Part shown: in pieces, positions 23,750-35,970 of the stretch
How the letters are laid out: every line of letters starts with the position of its first letter
Numbering within the stretch: position 1 is the stretch's first letter
From: Polytrichum commune
Taxonomy: Eukaryota > Streptophyta > Polytrichopsida > Polytrichales > Polytrichaceae
Reading direction: 5' to 3'
Length of the DNA: 64,000 nt
Assembly (NCBI GenBank): GCA_950295325.1
Contig: OX485805.1
Span: 46,898,758 to 46,962,757 of the forward strand
Translations under genes and position numbers: made by a program
The notes under the pieces: model-generated
What the model was told of the DNA's origin: nothing
Seen by the model: only the letters and a program-made list of their open reading frames with translations
Databases searched by the model: none

Positions 23750-25815
23750 TGTCGCGCACCTCTCCATGAGGAGTGCCCAAAACACCATGGACACAAGGGG
23801 GACCCCAAAGTGACACCCGGGACTTGTGGTGCCATTGGTGAGAGGGCCCAAGTGGTCCTAGTGTGGGTGAGGGCCGCGGACGTTGGGAACGCCTCCCACC
23901 CACGGAGAGTAGGAGGCATGAGGGTTAGGCCATCAGCTATGAGTAGCTTATGGCATGTGAATTCTAGAATGCTCAAGAACACCTTAATTGGAGGCGTGAG
24001 CTAGGAGATATGGCAATTTGAGTGGGGCGTTGTTCCGGGACAGCGCCCTGGTACAGCAGTGACCTGGGAGTGGCTCCCAAGACTATCAAGGTTTGAACAG
24101 GCATAACTTTCTCAATACTTACCTGAATGGGGCAAGTGAGGAGTCCATCGGCACCTATGTGAAACGTAGATGACAATGGAGTGGTCGCTTGTTAGCAATA
24201 GTCATCATACAAGGAAGTTATGATGTTCTGAAGCTGATGGGGGAAAATGTCTACTTGGCCCCAACTCTTGGTAGAGAGACAAAAGGTTTCTTGACGGTGG
24301 GGTAGGGGCCCTGCCAAAAGTCATAGGGGGGACGTTAAAGTGCCCCCAACTTATAGGGGAGGCAAATTCGGGCAAGGGCAGCCGACCGCCCAAAAAATTA
24401 ATTTCTTTTGGATCCGACCGAAAATTGTTGCCCGCCCGCCCGACTTCAAAAAAACCATTGTCCTTGCATTCTTGAAGACCACTTATCCACAAATTCCATA
24501 TTGAGTGCATTTCACCTTCAAGGTCCAAAATCCAATGTATATGTTCACTTTCATTGAGTAAATAAGCGATTGACTAGGATTTCATTTTCAAAATGAAATC
24601 GCCAATAAAGCATGTAAATAACTAGGAAGTCAAAAATATTATAAAACCCTCATTAGCACCGAGGTTATGATTTTTGTGACTTGCCATTGCAAGGGTCTTT
24701 ATCATTCTTAAAATAGAAATAAAATTTGCAGCTTTATTTTTAGTATGTTTAGTATTATAGTCGAGTTAATACCTTCTACTTTCACAAAGTAATCATATGC
24801 ATTTAAATTAATTAAGTGTGATTAATCCCAGTAAGTTTATTTTATTATTAATAAGGCTTATTTGGTAAGAATACTTTCTGATTTAATTGGTCTTAATTAG
24901 GATTAATCAAAATTAACTAGATTTAATTACATTAAATCACACTTAATTAGTTTAAATGTGTATGGAAACTTTGTGAAAGTAGAAGGTATTAACTAAAATA
25001 TTATAATATTTAACATACTAAATTTAAACCATTAATTTTAGTTCCATTTTAGAATGACAAAGACCCTTGCAATGGCAAGTCACAAAAATCATAACTTCGG
25101 TGCTAATGAGGGTTCTATAATATTTTTGACTTCCTAGTTATTTACATGCTTTATTGGTGATTTCATTTTGAAAATGAAATCCCAGTCAATCGCTTATTAC
25201 TCAATGGAAGTGAACATATATATTGGATTTTGGACCTTGAAGGTGAAATGCACTCAATATGGGATTTGTGGATAAGTGGTCTTCAAGAATGCAAGGGCAA
25301 TGGTTTTTTGAAGTCGGGCGGGCGGGCAGCAATTTTCGGTCGGATCCAAAAAATTTAAAATTTTGGGCGGGAGGCTGCCCCTGCCCGAATTTGCCTCCCC
25401 TATAAGTTCGTTGGGGGTACTTTAACGTCTCCCAAGTCCTAGAGGCTTATATGGGTGAGGTGGTGTGGCCGAACCCACCTGAGGCTGAACGGCATGGCCT
25501 TCATGGGCATTGGCCCAATGTGAGGGCATAGTTGCCTAGTATGCTTCAGGTTGTTGTAGTGTTGCTCCGGCAACACGATGATCAACATAAGATTGGATTT
25601 CCATGCATGATTTCCACATCTAAGAATTGATTACCGTTTAAGGGGTGAGTCACAGATGCAAAGTAAGAGGGTTGGTTTCCCTCTTTTGAACTATAAGGTC
25701 TGCGGTATTGGGAGCTAACCATTTGCATGGTGGAAGGCGAAGGGTTAGTGCTCGTAACCCTTGCTAGAAAGGAAAATCGGCAAGATTGTTAAGGGGACTA
25801 GCAAGGGTTGCGACA
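23750..25815 (+). mobile_element. Solo LTR of an LTR retrotransposon, interrupted by a DNA element
   Basis: The element begins TGTCGCGCACC and ends GGTTGCGACA, giving perfect 6-bp terminal inverted repeats with the canonical TG..CA. The pentamer ATAAT is duplicated exactly at 23745-23749 and 25816-25820. A 5-bp target duplication with TG..CA ends is the signature of LTR retrotransposon integration. There is no second LTR or internal coding region between the duplications, so this is a solo LTR left by recombination. After removing the nested element at 24327-25433 and its duplicated target, the LTR is about 950 bp. The orientation is assumed. Confidence 0.82.
24327..25433. mobile_element. Long-TIR foldback element, probably Mutator-like, nested in the LTR
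   Basis: The element is almost entirely two inverted arms of about 500-540 bp, centred near 24870. It starts GGGGGACGTTAAAG and ends CTTTAACGTCTCCC. The arms share the inverted pairs GGCAAATTCGGGCA and CTTGCCATTGCAAGGGTCTT. The flanks are AAGTCATAG (24318-24326) and AAGTCCTAG (25434-25442), a 9-bp duplication with one mismatch. Long terminal inverted repeats plus a 9-bp duplication are typical of Mutator-like elements. No transposase is encoded. Confidence 0.75.
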
Positions 25816-25889
25816 ATAATCAATTTCAAAGACACCAATTTAGTCTACTCAAGGTTACTTGAGATGAATTGGCAACAAACCTACAAGGA

Positions 25890-26010
25890 TCAAGTTTTTT
25901 GTGTTGGATGAATGAGAAGTACACTTGCATGCAATAAGTCAAGTCCCTTTCTCCCTTTGGTAGTTGGGCTTATTGCACCATGCATGTACATGTCATTCAT
26001 CCAACGAAAT
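25890..26010. mobile_element. Short palindromic MITE, second copy
   Basis: The left arm GTGTTGGATGAATGAGAAGT and right arm GTCATTCATCCAACG are inverted repeats. ATGCAATAAG and its inverse GGGCTTATTGCA follow inward. It is related to 23505-23698 but shorter. Confidence 0.5.
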
Positions 26011-26059
26011 GTTAGGGCCCACTTGGAATGGAAGAATATCCATTTATTTGTCGAAAAAA

Positions 26060-27082
26060 AGAAGAAAAACAAGTTTGGGAATCATTTACAACAAGTAAAT
26101 TTTTCTTTCTAGATTATCTAATGTTCGGATTAACTTATAAAACCCGGAATTAGCCTACTAACACTTAATTGAATTGAGTTAACCACAAACAAATACGTAG
26201 TACATTTTTAGTTTCAATGCAACAATTTCCTTGACTCTCCTTGGCTATGTAGGTGCATGCCACATGGTAGAGTATCATTCATTCTCCTTTCCTTTGTCAA
26301 TATTTACAAAAAATGAAAGAATGTCACAAGTGTCAATCAGAGAAAAAAAATGATATGTAGCAAGTTGATACCTATACTTAATATCCATGATACCCATATG
26401 TTGAATTTCTTTGGTCTCTAGGCCACTTGCAATATATGCGCCTTAAATGAATATACATATTGGTAAATAGTACCTTTGGTGGTGGTAGGATCACTTCCAC
26501 ATCATGCCCTAAGGAAGAGAACATGCCGAATGTTCACCGGATCTTTCTGGATAAACTTGTCTTCATCTATAACACCTACTTATATGGTTTTGATTTCTTG
26601 AAAAATATTTCATAAGTAAGAGCTTAGGTATGTGTAATCTAAGTGTTCATGGCTTAAAACAAACAACAATTTTTATAGATGACCTGAGAATTTGAAGACT
26701 ATGTGCAATAATCTGTACATTCAAAAACCATCTTTGCTTACAAGTGATTCAATGGAGTTTCTCTTTAAAAAAAATTGAGTTATGTTTTAGTAAGGAGTTT
26801 TGCCCCATTTTTAGCATAATGTAATGTTCAAGGAGCATTTAAGTGGTGTTAGGATGCCCACCTTATGGTGTATTGAAGTAGTGGAATTTGACTTTGGCCA
26901 AGGTACATATATATATATAACGATGAACTCCATATGGGGGCCTTGAGAGCATCATTTTAGGCGCCTTCAAAAGTCTGCCATGAACTTCATTTTTATATAG
27001 TTACTTATTGGGCCAAAGTCAAATGCCTTCCCTTCATTTCACCAAATTTGAGGGTTCACCACCACCAACATCTTCCATTGAT
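26060..27082. other. Intergenic stretch, no gene seen
   Basis: AT-rich sequence with a short (AT)n run near 26907. The segment 26930-27060 (GGGCCAAAGTCAAATGCCTT, TTTGAGGGTT) resembles 59690-59790 in intron 2 of the Sec14-like gene, so both belong to an unclassified dispersed repeat. Confidence 0.4.
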
Positions 27083-27999
27083 TAAGGTAGATGGGTGTTA
27101 AATGGTTATTTTTTTTCAAGTAGCCTACTTCTCCTAGGATATGAAACTCACAATCAATTCGAGATGGTTAGTAAAATTTGAATCAAGGTTGTAGCAAATT
27201 TCCTCATAATCTCTAGAGCTCGTATGAATCTCTTACTCATTCTTAGAATGAAGAATCTCATTCTCATGAAATGGTCATACGTGTTTTTATCAATTTTGTA
27301 GACTGGTGTACCTAGAATGGTTAACATAGTTTCACTATGTAGTCCACTCTCTTTTCACCATATGTCCTTTTTCTTTATTTCTTATTTGATGTTTTAGGGT
27401 AAAATGTTCAACTCTTGGATGCACACCTAACCACACACCATGTGTTTATTTTTGAGGGGTTTTATGAGTATATACATGTTGGTTGTGCAATGCAAAACAT
27501 AACATTACTCATCAACGTGGGCTTTCAAAATACAACAATGAGATGTTGGGAGTTTAGTATAAATTTGAGTCTTCATGTGTAGCTTTTTGAGCATCTCACT
27601 GTTATAGTTTGAGAGCTCAAGGAACGAGAGCTCTATGTTGAGTAATGTTATGAATGAAAAATGTCATCTAGCGATTTTTAAATCAAAAAATTAAAGTTTA
27701 AATTAATAATGCAAAATTTAAATTGACGATAGGATGAAATTTTGATTTTCCCCTAAAAATTGGAGTTGGGTCACAAGGAAGGGAGCTATCACGGCTAATG
27801 TGTTGGCGACAACATAGGTTGTGTACTTGACATTTGTTGTTGGGTTGACATTGACCCATCATTTTTTCAAGTTTTAGTTCTAAAGAGGAAAAAAACACCT
27901 TACTATTTTTAGTGCAATTTTGACGATTCGAAGCCCCAAAAAAACACACACACACACTCAAACATAGGTGTCCGGTTAAGATAAGTAACCAAGCAAGCC
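27083..27999. mobile_element. MITE family K copy with an internal insertion
   Basis: The left part (27083-27440) begins TAAGGTAGATGGGTGTTAA and follows the family consensus. The right end (27955-27999) resumes with CTCAAACATAGGTGTCCGGT. The roughly 500 bp between them do not belong to the family. Their ends look inverted (TTTTTGAGGGG at left, CCCCAAAAAAA at right), suggesting a nested insertion. Confidence 0.5.
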
Positions 28000-29448
28000 A
28001 TGTTTTCCATAAGAGATTAGGATGTAATTCATAGAAATGTTCTCATATTTTGGTTCCGAGTCTTGATTGTTTGCAAACACAAATGTGGGGTGAGCGAACG
28101 ACATTCATCCCAATCCATCCAAAGCACGAATGAAAGAAACTGAGGAAACCTGCCCTGCTTGCCTGTGCTCACATGCTTCCCTCAGTTCGCTTCCTTCTGT
28201 GCTGCTAATTTACTCCTCTCCTTCCCACTCCATCATCTCCAACACAAAACCTCACACATTTGGCAAGCACTTGCACATTTTTTCATAAAAATAAAATTCC
28301 CTTCATCCTTTAGCTCCTCGGATCGCCTACAGCATACACTGACAAGTTTCATTCCTTCGCATTTGCCTTGCTTTCATTTTTTTTGATACGATTTTTTCAT
28401 CTCTGGATGTAGCAACACATACATATATCGGTGATATCCTTTGGATCCACTCTCTCATGCATATCCCTGACATTGGGTTATGTTTTTGGTCGATTTTGGA
28501 TGCGAGTCAAGTCCTCTGGTGTAGTGATTTCGTATTGGGTTTTTCCGGATGATGGGTTTATCACTAGATTGGAGTGTGTGATATGAAGTTTTGAAGGCGA
28601 TGAGTGGAATGAGGCTTACACTCTTTCTTTAGGTTTATGGGCATGTGCTGTCCCTTGATGTGATCTGTGGCGCCTTTTCCAGTCTACCCATGTCGGGATG
28701 TGTTTGGATTGAATCATATCTACCGATCGGGGACCTGCTGCGTGGGAAGGTATTTTTTTATTCCACTTTGGTTCCTAATTCATTGGATTAATCAGGACGC
28801 CCAAATTATTGCGTTCTGCAATGTTGCAATTGCGTTCTCTTAGCCATGTTTCTTGGTGAGCGAGGTGGATGGAGTAACATAACATGGTTCCTGTCTACTT
28901 CCATGGCAAGTTCGATGCAAGAAACAGTGTGATCAAATTCTGTATGTATCTTTGTTTGTTCTGTTGCCTGGAATTACCATACACTGTTTTTGATGATTTA
29001 TTAAGTTAGGTCGTGGTTATCTATTTCTAGGCAATCCTCTCGGGCACTTGATGGAGTGGAGGATGGATGAGATGTTGCTAATAAGTCCTCAAGCATCCCC
29101 CTGCCTTTTCTGCTCGACTTCATGATTTTATGGATGGCTCCAGACTGTAACCGTTTAAGATACTGCACATGGATCAGTGGCTCCAAATTCCCAAGCTCCA
29201 CTATAGAGGATGTCCTCATGTGCGATTTGAGGAGTGTTACATTAGGGTTCATCATCAAGGAGGAGATTCTTGACTGATTCCATACGTGCCATATATGTCA
29301 TTTGTGCACATCTGCTTCTATTAAGTGAGAATAATAAAGTGGCTGGAGGATTGAAAAGGGACACATACCTATGTGAGAGAGCTCATTTGAGATGCATAGG
29401 AGGTTGGGGGTGGGCCGGCGGTCGCCCCCTGAGAACCAAAGCCGCCGA
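28000..29448 (+). promoter_or_regulatory. Upstream region and probable 5' leader of the GAUT gene
   Basis: Between 28150 and 28390 the plus strand is strongly pyrimidine-rich (for example CTCCTCTCCTTCCCACTCC), which is common near plant transcription starts. The region 28400-29448 holds several short upstream frames and no recognisable coding exon, so a leader containing an intron is plausible. No specific promoter element can be proven by reading. Confidence 0.35.
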
Positions 29449-32400
29449 ATGACATGGGGCTTCCTGATCTTGGTGGCGGTCTTTCTATGTTACCTTCTTT
29501 TTGGTCGCAGCAAGGAGAAACTGGAGAAGGTCAATATCCTCAGTGTGAGTCATTTCTTCCCCCAAAAATGACGATGATGTTTATGTTTACTCGACCATGA
29601 ATTTTTTTTGAAGTTTACCAAAGATGTAGCTAGTTCTCTGTTGCAATACAAACCTCCAAAACAACCTACCATGTATGTAAAATACAGAGGAGTATATAGT
29701 TGGCCTATGTGAATGTATGTTGCTTCTGATCTCAAAGTTCCACATATTCTTGAAAGCATTTGGCTAACCTTTTAGAAGCAATCACTACTTCCCAAGCCCT
29801 ATTTGTCAAATAACGAGCTGGTTCTGTGTTGCAATACAACCTCTAGTGCGACCTATCTTGTATATAAGATGACAGAGGAGTATGTAGTTGGTTTATGTGA
29901 ATTTTGTTGCTTCTGAGCTCAAAAGTGTCACAGATTCTTAAGAGCATCTGCTCAACCCTTCAGAAGCAATCACTACTTTCTCAAGCCCTATTAGCAGAAT
30001 TCTTTTTATTGCTTAGTGTCCAATGGCATTGATTGTGTACTAGACATCAAAATCGTGGGTTGAGGCTCTGGATCTTAATGAATGTAAAACGCAAATTTGT
30101 GCAGACTGATGGAGTACATGACATTGGAACTGGCAATTTAGAAGCCGAGATGCTAAATGCAAGGTCTGTGGTTCGGCAACTTGTGGATCAAATGACGCTT
30201 GCAAAGGCTTACGTAGTGATAGCTAAGGAGAACAGTAACTACGTGTATGCTTGGGAGCTTGGTACCCAGATTCGGGTGTGCCAGAGGTTGCTCTCCGTGG
30301 CAAAATTGGGAAAGACTATTGAACTGAAAGAGGCTGCACCTGTTATAAATGAAATGGCAGCAGTGCTTGCTCAGGCCCATGTGCTTCACTACGATAGTGC
30401 CACAATGATTTTGAAACTCAAAGCACAGCTGCAGGTATGTTCAACATCCTATTGGATACAGTTGTATCATGATGATGCTGGCCTTGGTATGTTAAATTCT
30501 CTATTGGAAGATGTGGGTCTAGGTTCTATCCAGTTCAATTTCATTTCTGAATGTTTCTGCGACACCATGTTTTGTGCGTGTTCTTTGTAGGTTCACCATA
30601 TGCTTCAATGAATGTAATACTGCATTTAGTCTCTATGCAAATAAGGCAGTCGAAGCTTGACAACATTTGAGTGGAAAATCATTACATTGTTAGAGTCATC
30701 CTCGAACCTTTGAGTTGGGAGTTGGTTGTGTTGCATAGAACACCTTCCATGTTTGGTAAGTTTTTGGTAATGTGGAGGTTTGGACTAATAACGGTCTATA
30801 TTGGCGGTTAATTGAGGGTCAAACTCAATTTGGCATGCCAAGAGGGTGCTAAAATGAACTGAAATAGTTGCTCTTAATTCAAAACTCAAATACTACCTCT
30901 GAGCATGCACCACAAGTGGAAAGAAATTATTGGTATTATATGCAAAACAACCAATGGAAAATCATATGGGACCAACTCTCAACAAAAAGTCCCATTTGAG
31001 TCAAAGAATGACTCTATTGAGTACAGATAGCTGTTTATACTCATAACTAAACAGGTTGACAGATGTATGTGGCATGATTTTGTCCTGAAGGGGTCTTGTG
31101 CTGTTTTCCATGTTATATTGATTCTAGGCATTGGAAGAGAGAGCAAACGCAGCTGCAGTGCAAAGTACGGTATTTGGGCAATTAGCAGCTGAGGCAACTC
31201 CGAAAAGCTTGTTTTGTCTAGGTATGAGGCTTACAACGGATTGGGCTAAGAAATCTGAGTTGCACCAACTGGTTGAAAACATTCGAAGGTCCCCCAAGCT
31301 CACAGACAACGACCAGTTTCACTTCTGCATATTTTCTGACAACATTTTGGCAACTTCTGTCGCTGTGAACTCGACTGTGTACAACTCACAAACTCCAGAA
31401 AATGTTGTCATACATATAGTGACTGATCAGATGAACTTTGGAGCTATGCAGACCTGGTTCATAATGAATGATTTCAGGTTAGTTCAGTTCACTTCGTTGC
31501 TTCCTTAGTAATTGATTTTTGATCAATGTGCAGACTAGCCAAGTGTCAGTCTATGATCAGATTTTGTTGAAGGTCCATTATGATCCTTTGGAATTGCTAA
31601 TGTGAGAAATGGATGAATTGAGTAGGGATCAGTTTGAGTGTTACTATAGCCACCTAAACAATGAAGCGTTAAAGTGAGCGTTACTTTGTGGATGTAAGTA
31701 CTACACTGTTATAACTGATACTAAGGACATTTTCATGTGTACACTGGATGATGTGGCAGGGGTGCAACGATTGAAGTCCAGAATATTGATGACTACACAT
31801 GGCTCAACTCCTCCTACATCCCTGTTCTAAAGCAGCTTGATGACCCACAAACTCGAAGCTATTACTTTAAGCGTGCAGGGGCAGATGCCAAGGATACTCT
31901 GAAATTTCGTAATCCTAAGTACTTGTCCATGCTCAACCACCTACGATTTTACATTCCAGACGTGTTTCCTGCTTTAAACAAGGTGCTTCCAAAAACCCTT
32001 GCCTCACAGTGATATGATTTCTTCAGTTGACATATTTGCATACAGATCACTGAAATTGTCATCCAAGGCAGATATGGTTTTGCATTTTCGAAATTGATTC
32101 TGAGCGTAAGTTACGTGTGTTGTTTTGTTGAGGGCTGCAGATAGTTTTTTTGGATGACGATGTTGTCGTCCAGAAGGATTTAAGGGATCTATTCTCTTTG
32201 AACTTGCATGGCAATGTAAATGGAGCGGTGGAAACGTGTGTCGAGAGCTTCCATCGGTTTGATAAGTATCTCAACTTCTCAAATCCTAAACTACGCCCTT
32301 TGGACCCAAAATCTTGTGCATGGGCGTTTGGAATGAATGTCTTTGACCTTGCAAGGTGGAAACAAGTGAATGTGACAGGCCACTACCATTATTGGCAGGA

Positions 32401-32677
32401 GCAAAATGCGGATCGCACTCTTTGGAAACTTGGGACGCTCCCACCGGGGCTCCTCACTTTTTATGGGTACGTAGAGCCGTTAGATCGGAGATGGCATGTT
32501 TTAGGCCTCGGGTATGACCCGAATCTCGACAGCAAAGTTATCGAAGAGGGTGCTGTCGTTCATTTTAATGGCAACATGAAGCCATGGTTAAAGCTTGCAA
32601 TGAGTAGATACAAATCCATATGGGAGCAGTATGTGAATTACCAACACCCTTACCTCCAGCAGTGTAACATTCATTGA
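29449..32677 (+). CDS. GAUT-family galacturonosyltransferase (GT8), five exons, 511 residues
   Basis: The model is join(29449..29544, 30105..30434, 31128..31477, 31760..31982, 32141..32677), all GT..AG and phase-consistent. Residues 3-18 form a hydrophobic signal anchor (TWGFLILVAVFLCYLLFG) after a very short cytosolic tail, as expected for a type II Golgi enzyme. Residues about 33-180 are the helical stem. The GT8 catalytic region follows, with the metal-binding DDD at 338-340 (IVFLDDDVVVQKDL), CAWAFGMNVFDL, LGTLPPGLLTFYG and HFNGNMKPW at 474-482. These are hallmarks of plant GAUTs, which transfer galacturonic acid from UDP-GalA to pectin in the Golgi. Length is slightly below the 530-680 usual in the family because the stem is short. 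The exact GAUT subgroup is not resolved. All catalytic motifs are intact. Confidence 0.9.
29625..30000 (+). repeat. Tandem duplication in intron 1 of the GAUT gene
   Basis: Two adjacent units of about 190 bp share TGTTGCAATACAA, ACAGAGGAGTAT, GTAGTTGG, GTTGCTTCTGA, AGAAGCAATCACTACTT and CAAGCCCTAT. The second copy ends about 100 bp before the exon 2 acceptor. Confidence 0.75.
30700..31020 (+). repeat. Dispersed repeat, uninterrupted copy, in intron 2 of the GAUT gene
   Basis: It matches 570-1275 except that the 388-bp MITE at 686-1073 is absent here. That makes it an approximate empty site for the insertion. No coding capacity is seen. Confidence 0.6.
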
Positions 32678-33710
32678 CCATTGAGTCATCGATACATAGC
32701 CACCTCAATTTGAGGTATATGCTTCTTGTGGTGAAATTTACAGTCTCCAGTAACAAATAGTCATGAGTGACACCTGTGTTAGTTCCTAAAGTCTCATGTC
32801 TGCTATCAAAGTAAATGCAATATGTTTGGAAAATCAGTGATATCCATGTACGTTAGGATGGTTAGTAGTAGCATATTGCTTACCTAACCAGGAGTCATGA
32901 CAAGTTTCTTATACACCTCAAAAGTGCAGCAGAATTTGACGAGCGGTCCACTCTCATTTTAGGACATGTCAAGTTACTAACATTCTTCATATATAGTTAT
33001 GTGCCACCTGCCAGATGATCGCCCTTGCTTCTGTGGATCCAATTGGAAACATGGACATCTTTTTTGTACACTAGTGGTGAGTTACTCTATGCAGAATAAG
33101 AATGTTGCACATGAACCACTAGAATTTAGATTTTAGAAGTACATGGGTCATAGTCAGGTCATAGTGCAATCAATGTGCTCACGTTACTTGAGTGCTTGAT
33201 CAAGTGGGACCATCAATATAAGAGTGAAGTTCAATATGTAGTTTCATAGAATTCCAACCGATGCATTGAATACCTCATCGCCTTATGATGGCTCTGCAGG
33301 AGAGTAATAAATGAGTACATTTTTGTTCATCGAAATTTATTAAAGAGGCAACTCACCTAGCACCTAGGACATCTCAACAAAAATCATGAATTTCTCCACG
33401 TCAAATTATAGGTGGTCTTATTGTCCCATGTATTTGCTGTGATGGTGTAAGTTAATATTGAGCTCACATATTCTTAGATTGCTGACTTCATTCTTGAAAT
33501 TGCACTTTTTATTGTAAAGTTTCTGAGATATTCTACAGACTATTGTATTCTAATGCTCAAAAGTGTGTCCTTATTGTGTAACTTGGCCATGGGTTTTCCA
33601 ACACTGCTACTTCGGCCTGAAGTTAATTAGGTTACAAATTACAAAGTGCTACATGCTCCCAAGAGGGTCCAGGTCATAATCTATAAACTCTTGTTGGGCT
33701 GTTACTAATA
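32678..33710. other. 3' flank of the GAUT gene, no further gene
   Basis: The first few hundred bases are presumably the 3' untranslated region. Frames are short and I see no transposon termini that can be paired before 33711. Confidence 0.45.
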
Positions 33711-34462
33711 GAGTTATCTGTAAAAAATATCAAAGAGGGATGATACCGTGGGTTTGCTGCTTCTTTGAATTAACTTTCTATTAAGAGCTACACTAAAATG
33801 ATATTTAGTATCACCAATACTAATTGTCTTGCTCAATACTTATTGTAAACCGTCGTATAGTATCACCAACACTAAATGTCACCAACATTATTTGTCATTC
33901 CTTGTAAATTTTTTAATGATTATAGGTTTACAGTGTTGCAATTACTGTCACTTACCAAGTGAATTTTAATCCAATTTCAATCATCCATAACAATATTTCA
34001 TCATAAGTTGCTGACAAGAGAAGGTAGGGTTTTGGCTAATGGATGAACTCATCCACAATCCATGACAATATTTGTTCACTTATTCATGAGAAGTTTTATC
34101 CGAAATGACATTAAACACTATATGACACTACATATTGTATTTAGTGTAGTTAGCTTGTCATATATTGGAGTCTATTTTGAAAGTTGGGTGAAACTTTTGG
34201 GATCTCCTCTTTGAGAAAATATTAGGTTCTAAAATAAGGTAAGTGCATAAGACTTGCCGTCCTAAATCTTGGATCAGCTTGTATAAGGTTAGCTTGGCCC
34301 ACCCATCCTAGAAGGACGATCTACAAAGTTGGGTTTTAATATAAGCATTAAAAAAACTTGGGTGGGTGGCTTTGTGTTAATTCTCACGAACTCAAGGTTT
34401 GAGATTAAACCCATGATTTCATCTCTTGTACTTTAAAAATAACTTTAATGGAGGAATAACTC
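33711..34462. mobile_element. Inverted-repeat-ended element (GAGTTAT family), copy with nested MITE
   Basis: The left end is GAGTTATCTGTAAA and the right end GGAATAACTC. The body matches, in inverted orientation, the element at 44542-44961 (for example TTGGATCAGCTTG versus ATCAAGCTAGCC, and AGTTGGGTGAAACTTTTGGGA). This copy is longer because it contains the CTACACTAA element at 33788-34149. The right end is diverged. Confidence 0.5.
33788..34149. mobile_element. CTACACTAA-end MITE, nested
   Basis: The ends CTACACTAAAATGATATTTA and TATTGTATTTAGTGTAG are inverted repeats of the same family as 1387-1610. The inverted relative at 44542-44961 lacks it: there GAGCTCTTAATAGAAAGC runs uninterrupted, supporting an insertion. 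Confidence 0.55.
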
Positions 34463-35547
34463 AATGAAGTTCATTAAAATGCTTATGATCTGGCTATGTA
34501 ATGATTTATAAATAGTATAGAATTGAGCAAAATCATTGGTTGGTTTTAAGGCTCATGAACTACATTGCTTGGGAAATGTATGAGCTTTGTATGATGCTTT
34601 GATGTGCTCTATTTACTGAGTGAAATCAATTCAAGGGATGTGCAATATGGTGTGTTTGATAATCAGTGTTGGCAGTCAAAAGAAGAAATCATAAGGACGC
34701 CAACTAATACAAACAAAAACAACCTCACAACCTGGCACACCAACTTCCTCTTTCCTACCCAAAAAAGCACCTCACAACTTGCGAAGACATCATTCTCGAT
34801 CGCACTTCTACAAACCACCTCATAACATAGCAAAGCATCCATCAAAATTGAAAAAATCAAACACAAAATAACAAATTAGTGCAAACATAGCACACACCAC
34901 TTTAATCCCTACTTGGGACCAAAACCACCACCCAACTGATACATATCACTACTCTTGCCATTCACAAACCGCCACCCTCAATCACATACAAATATCAACA
35001 AACCCAACAACCAAAATACCATCACCAAGCCTACTAATCTACAATTACAAGGATTGGGATAGAGATGTGCACTTGCCACTCTTGGCCTCACTCTCACTGC
35101 AAGCACTAGGGACTTCTCCGCTCAATACAACCTCAACCACAACATGTTGCACGACATGTATCCTTGTAAACCTACATCAAACTACGAAAATCCTCCCCGA
35201 AGACCCTTCCCCCCCAACATCAACTCCCACTAATGAAGTCTCACAACCAGTAGCAAACTGGTATTTATCCATCGGGCTTCTCATAGCCACAACCTCGACA
35301 TTAGTGTCAACATTAGCCCACCTCACAACCATATTTTGACCGGTATCAACAATCCCAACAAATAACGCAACAGAAGATTTGCACCTATAACCACCATCAC
35401 CAAAAGAGACCCTGCAGCAGAAAATGGCAAATAGAGGGACAATCAACAAGACTTATGAGAGACAAATGCAAAGCAACCATATCAAGGAAGTAGAGCTCAA
35501 CAACCCGGAGCAACCAACAACAACACAATGTTAACATGCAAAAAAGC
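34463..35547. other. C/A-rich stretch without a supported gene
   Basis: From about 34690 the plus strand becomes C/A-rich with many CAAC/CACC phrases. The open frame at 35067-35339 is a by-product of this composition. The same composition marks the LINE farther right, so this may be the 5' part of that or a related element, but no domain is visible. Confidence 0.35.
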
Positions 35548-35970
35548 AAGGTAGAAATACCATAACCCGTTAACCACCCTCTAGCCGTGCACTAGACCGC
35601 AGTCATAATGGTGAAGTGCCATTTCTAAAACCGATCATGGCTTGGCGGCAACTTCAATGCGTGTACACTTAGTGTAGCCAATGGGAGTCAAATGTTAATG
35701 TACTCACGAGGTAACCGATTTAGGTGATGTTCCGTATGACAATGCGGATTACCGTGTTCGGTGTAGGGAGAATCTAGTGAACGAGTAGGGGTGTGGACAA
35801 CTTTCCACTTTGAAAAATTATAGATTTTTTTGTATAGGGCAAAAAAATATGAAACAACTTGCATTCTTCATGAATCCTTCTCATCTATCTTGGAAAATTA
35901 TCTCATGATTGTTAGACCGGATCTTCAATGCGAATCACCTTATTTTCACGGGATATGGTATTTCTACCTT
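35548..35970. mobile_element. MITE with GGTAGAAATACCAT ends, copy A
   Basis: The ends AAGGTAGAAATACCATAACC and its near inverse GGATATGGTATTTCTACCTT are terminal inverted repeats of about 20 bp. The copy at 52970-53413 is collinear, with long shared phrases such as GAAACAACTTGCATTCTTCA and GGAAAATTATCTCATGATT. No matching target duplication remains, and there is no coding capacity. Confidence 0.7.

Noticed and set aside
28159-28386. Small Phe/Ser-rich protein upstream of the GAUT gene
   Set aside because: The frame is a by-product of a pyrimidine-rich stretch typical of a promoter or leader.
29001-29258. Minus-strand 85-codon frame upstream of the GAUT gene
   Set aside because: No conserved motif and no splice context; it overlaps the probable 5' leader of a plus-strand gene.
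35067-35339. Thr/Leu-rich 90-codon frame as a gene
   Set aside because: It arises from C/A-rich composition; it has no motif and lies next to LINE-derived DNA.
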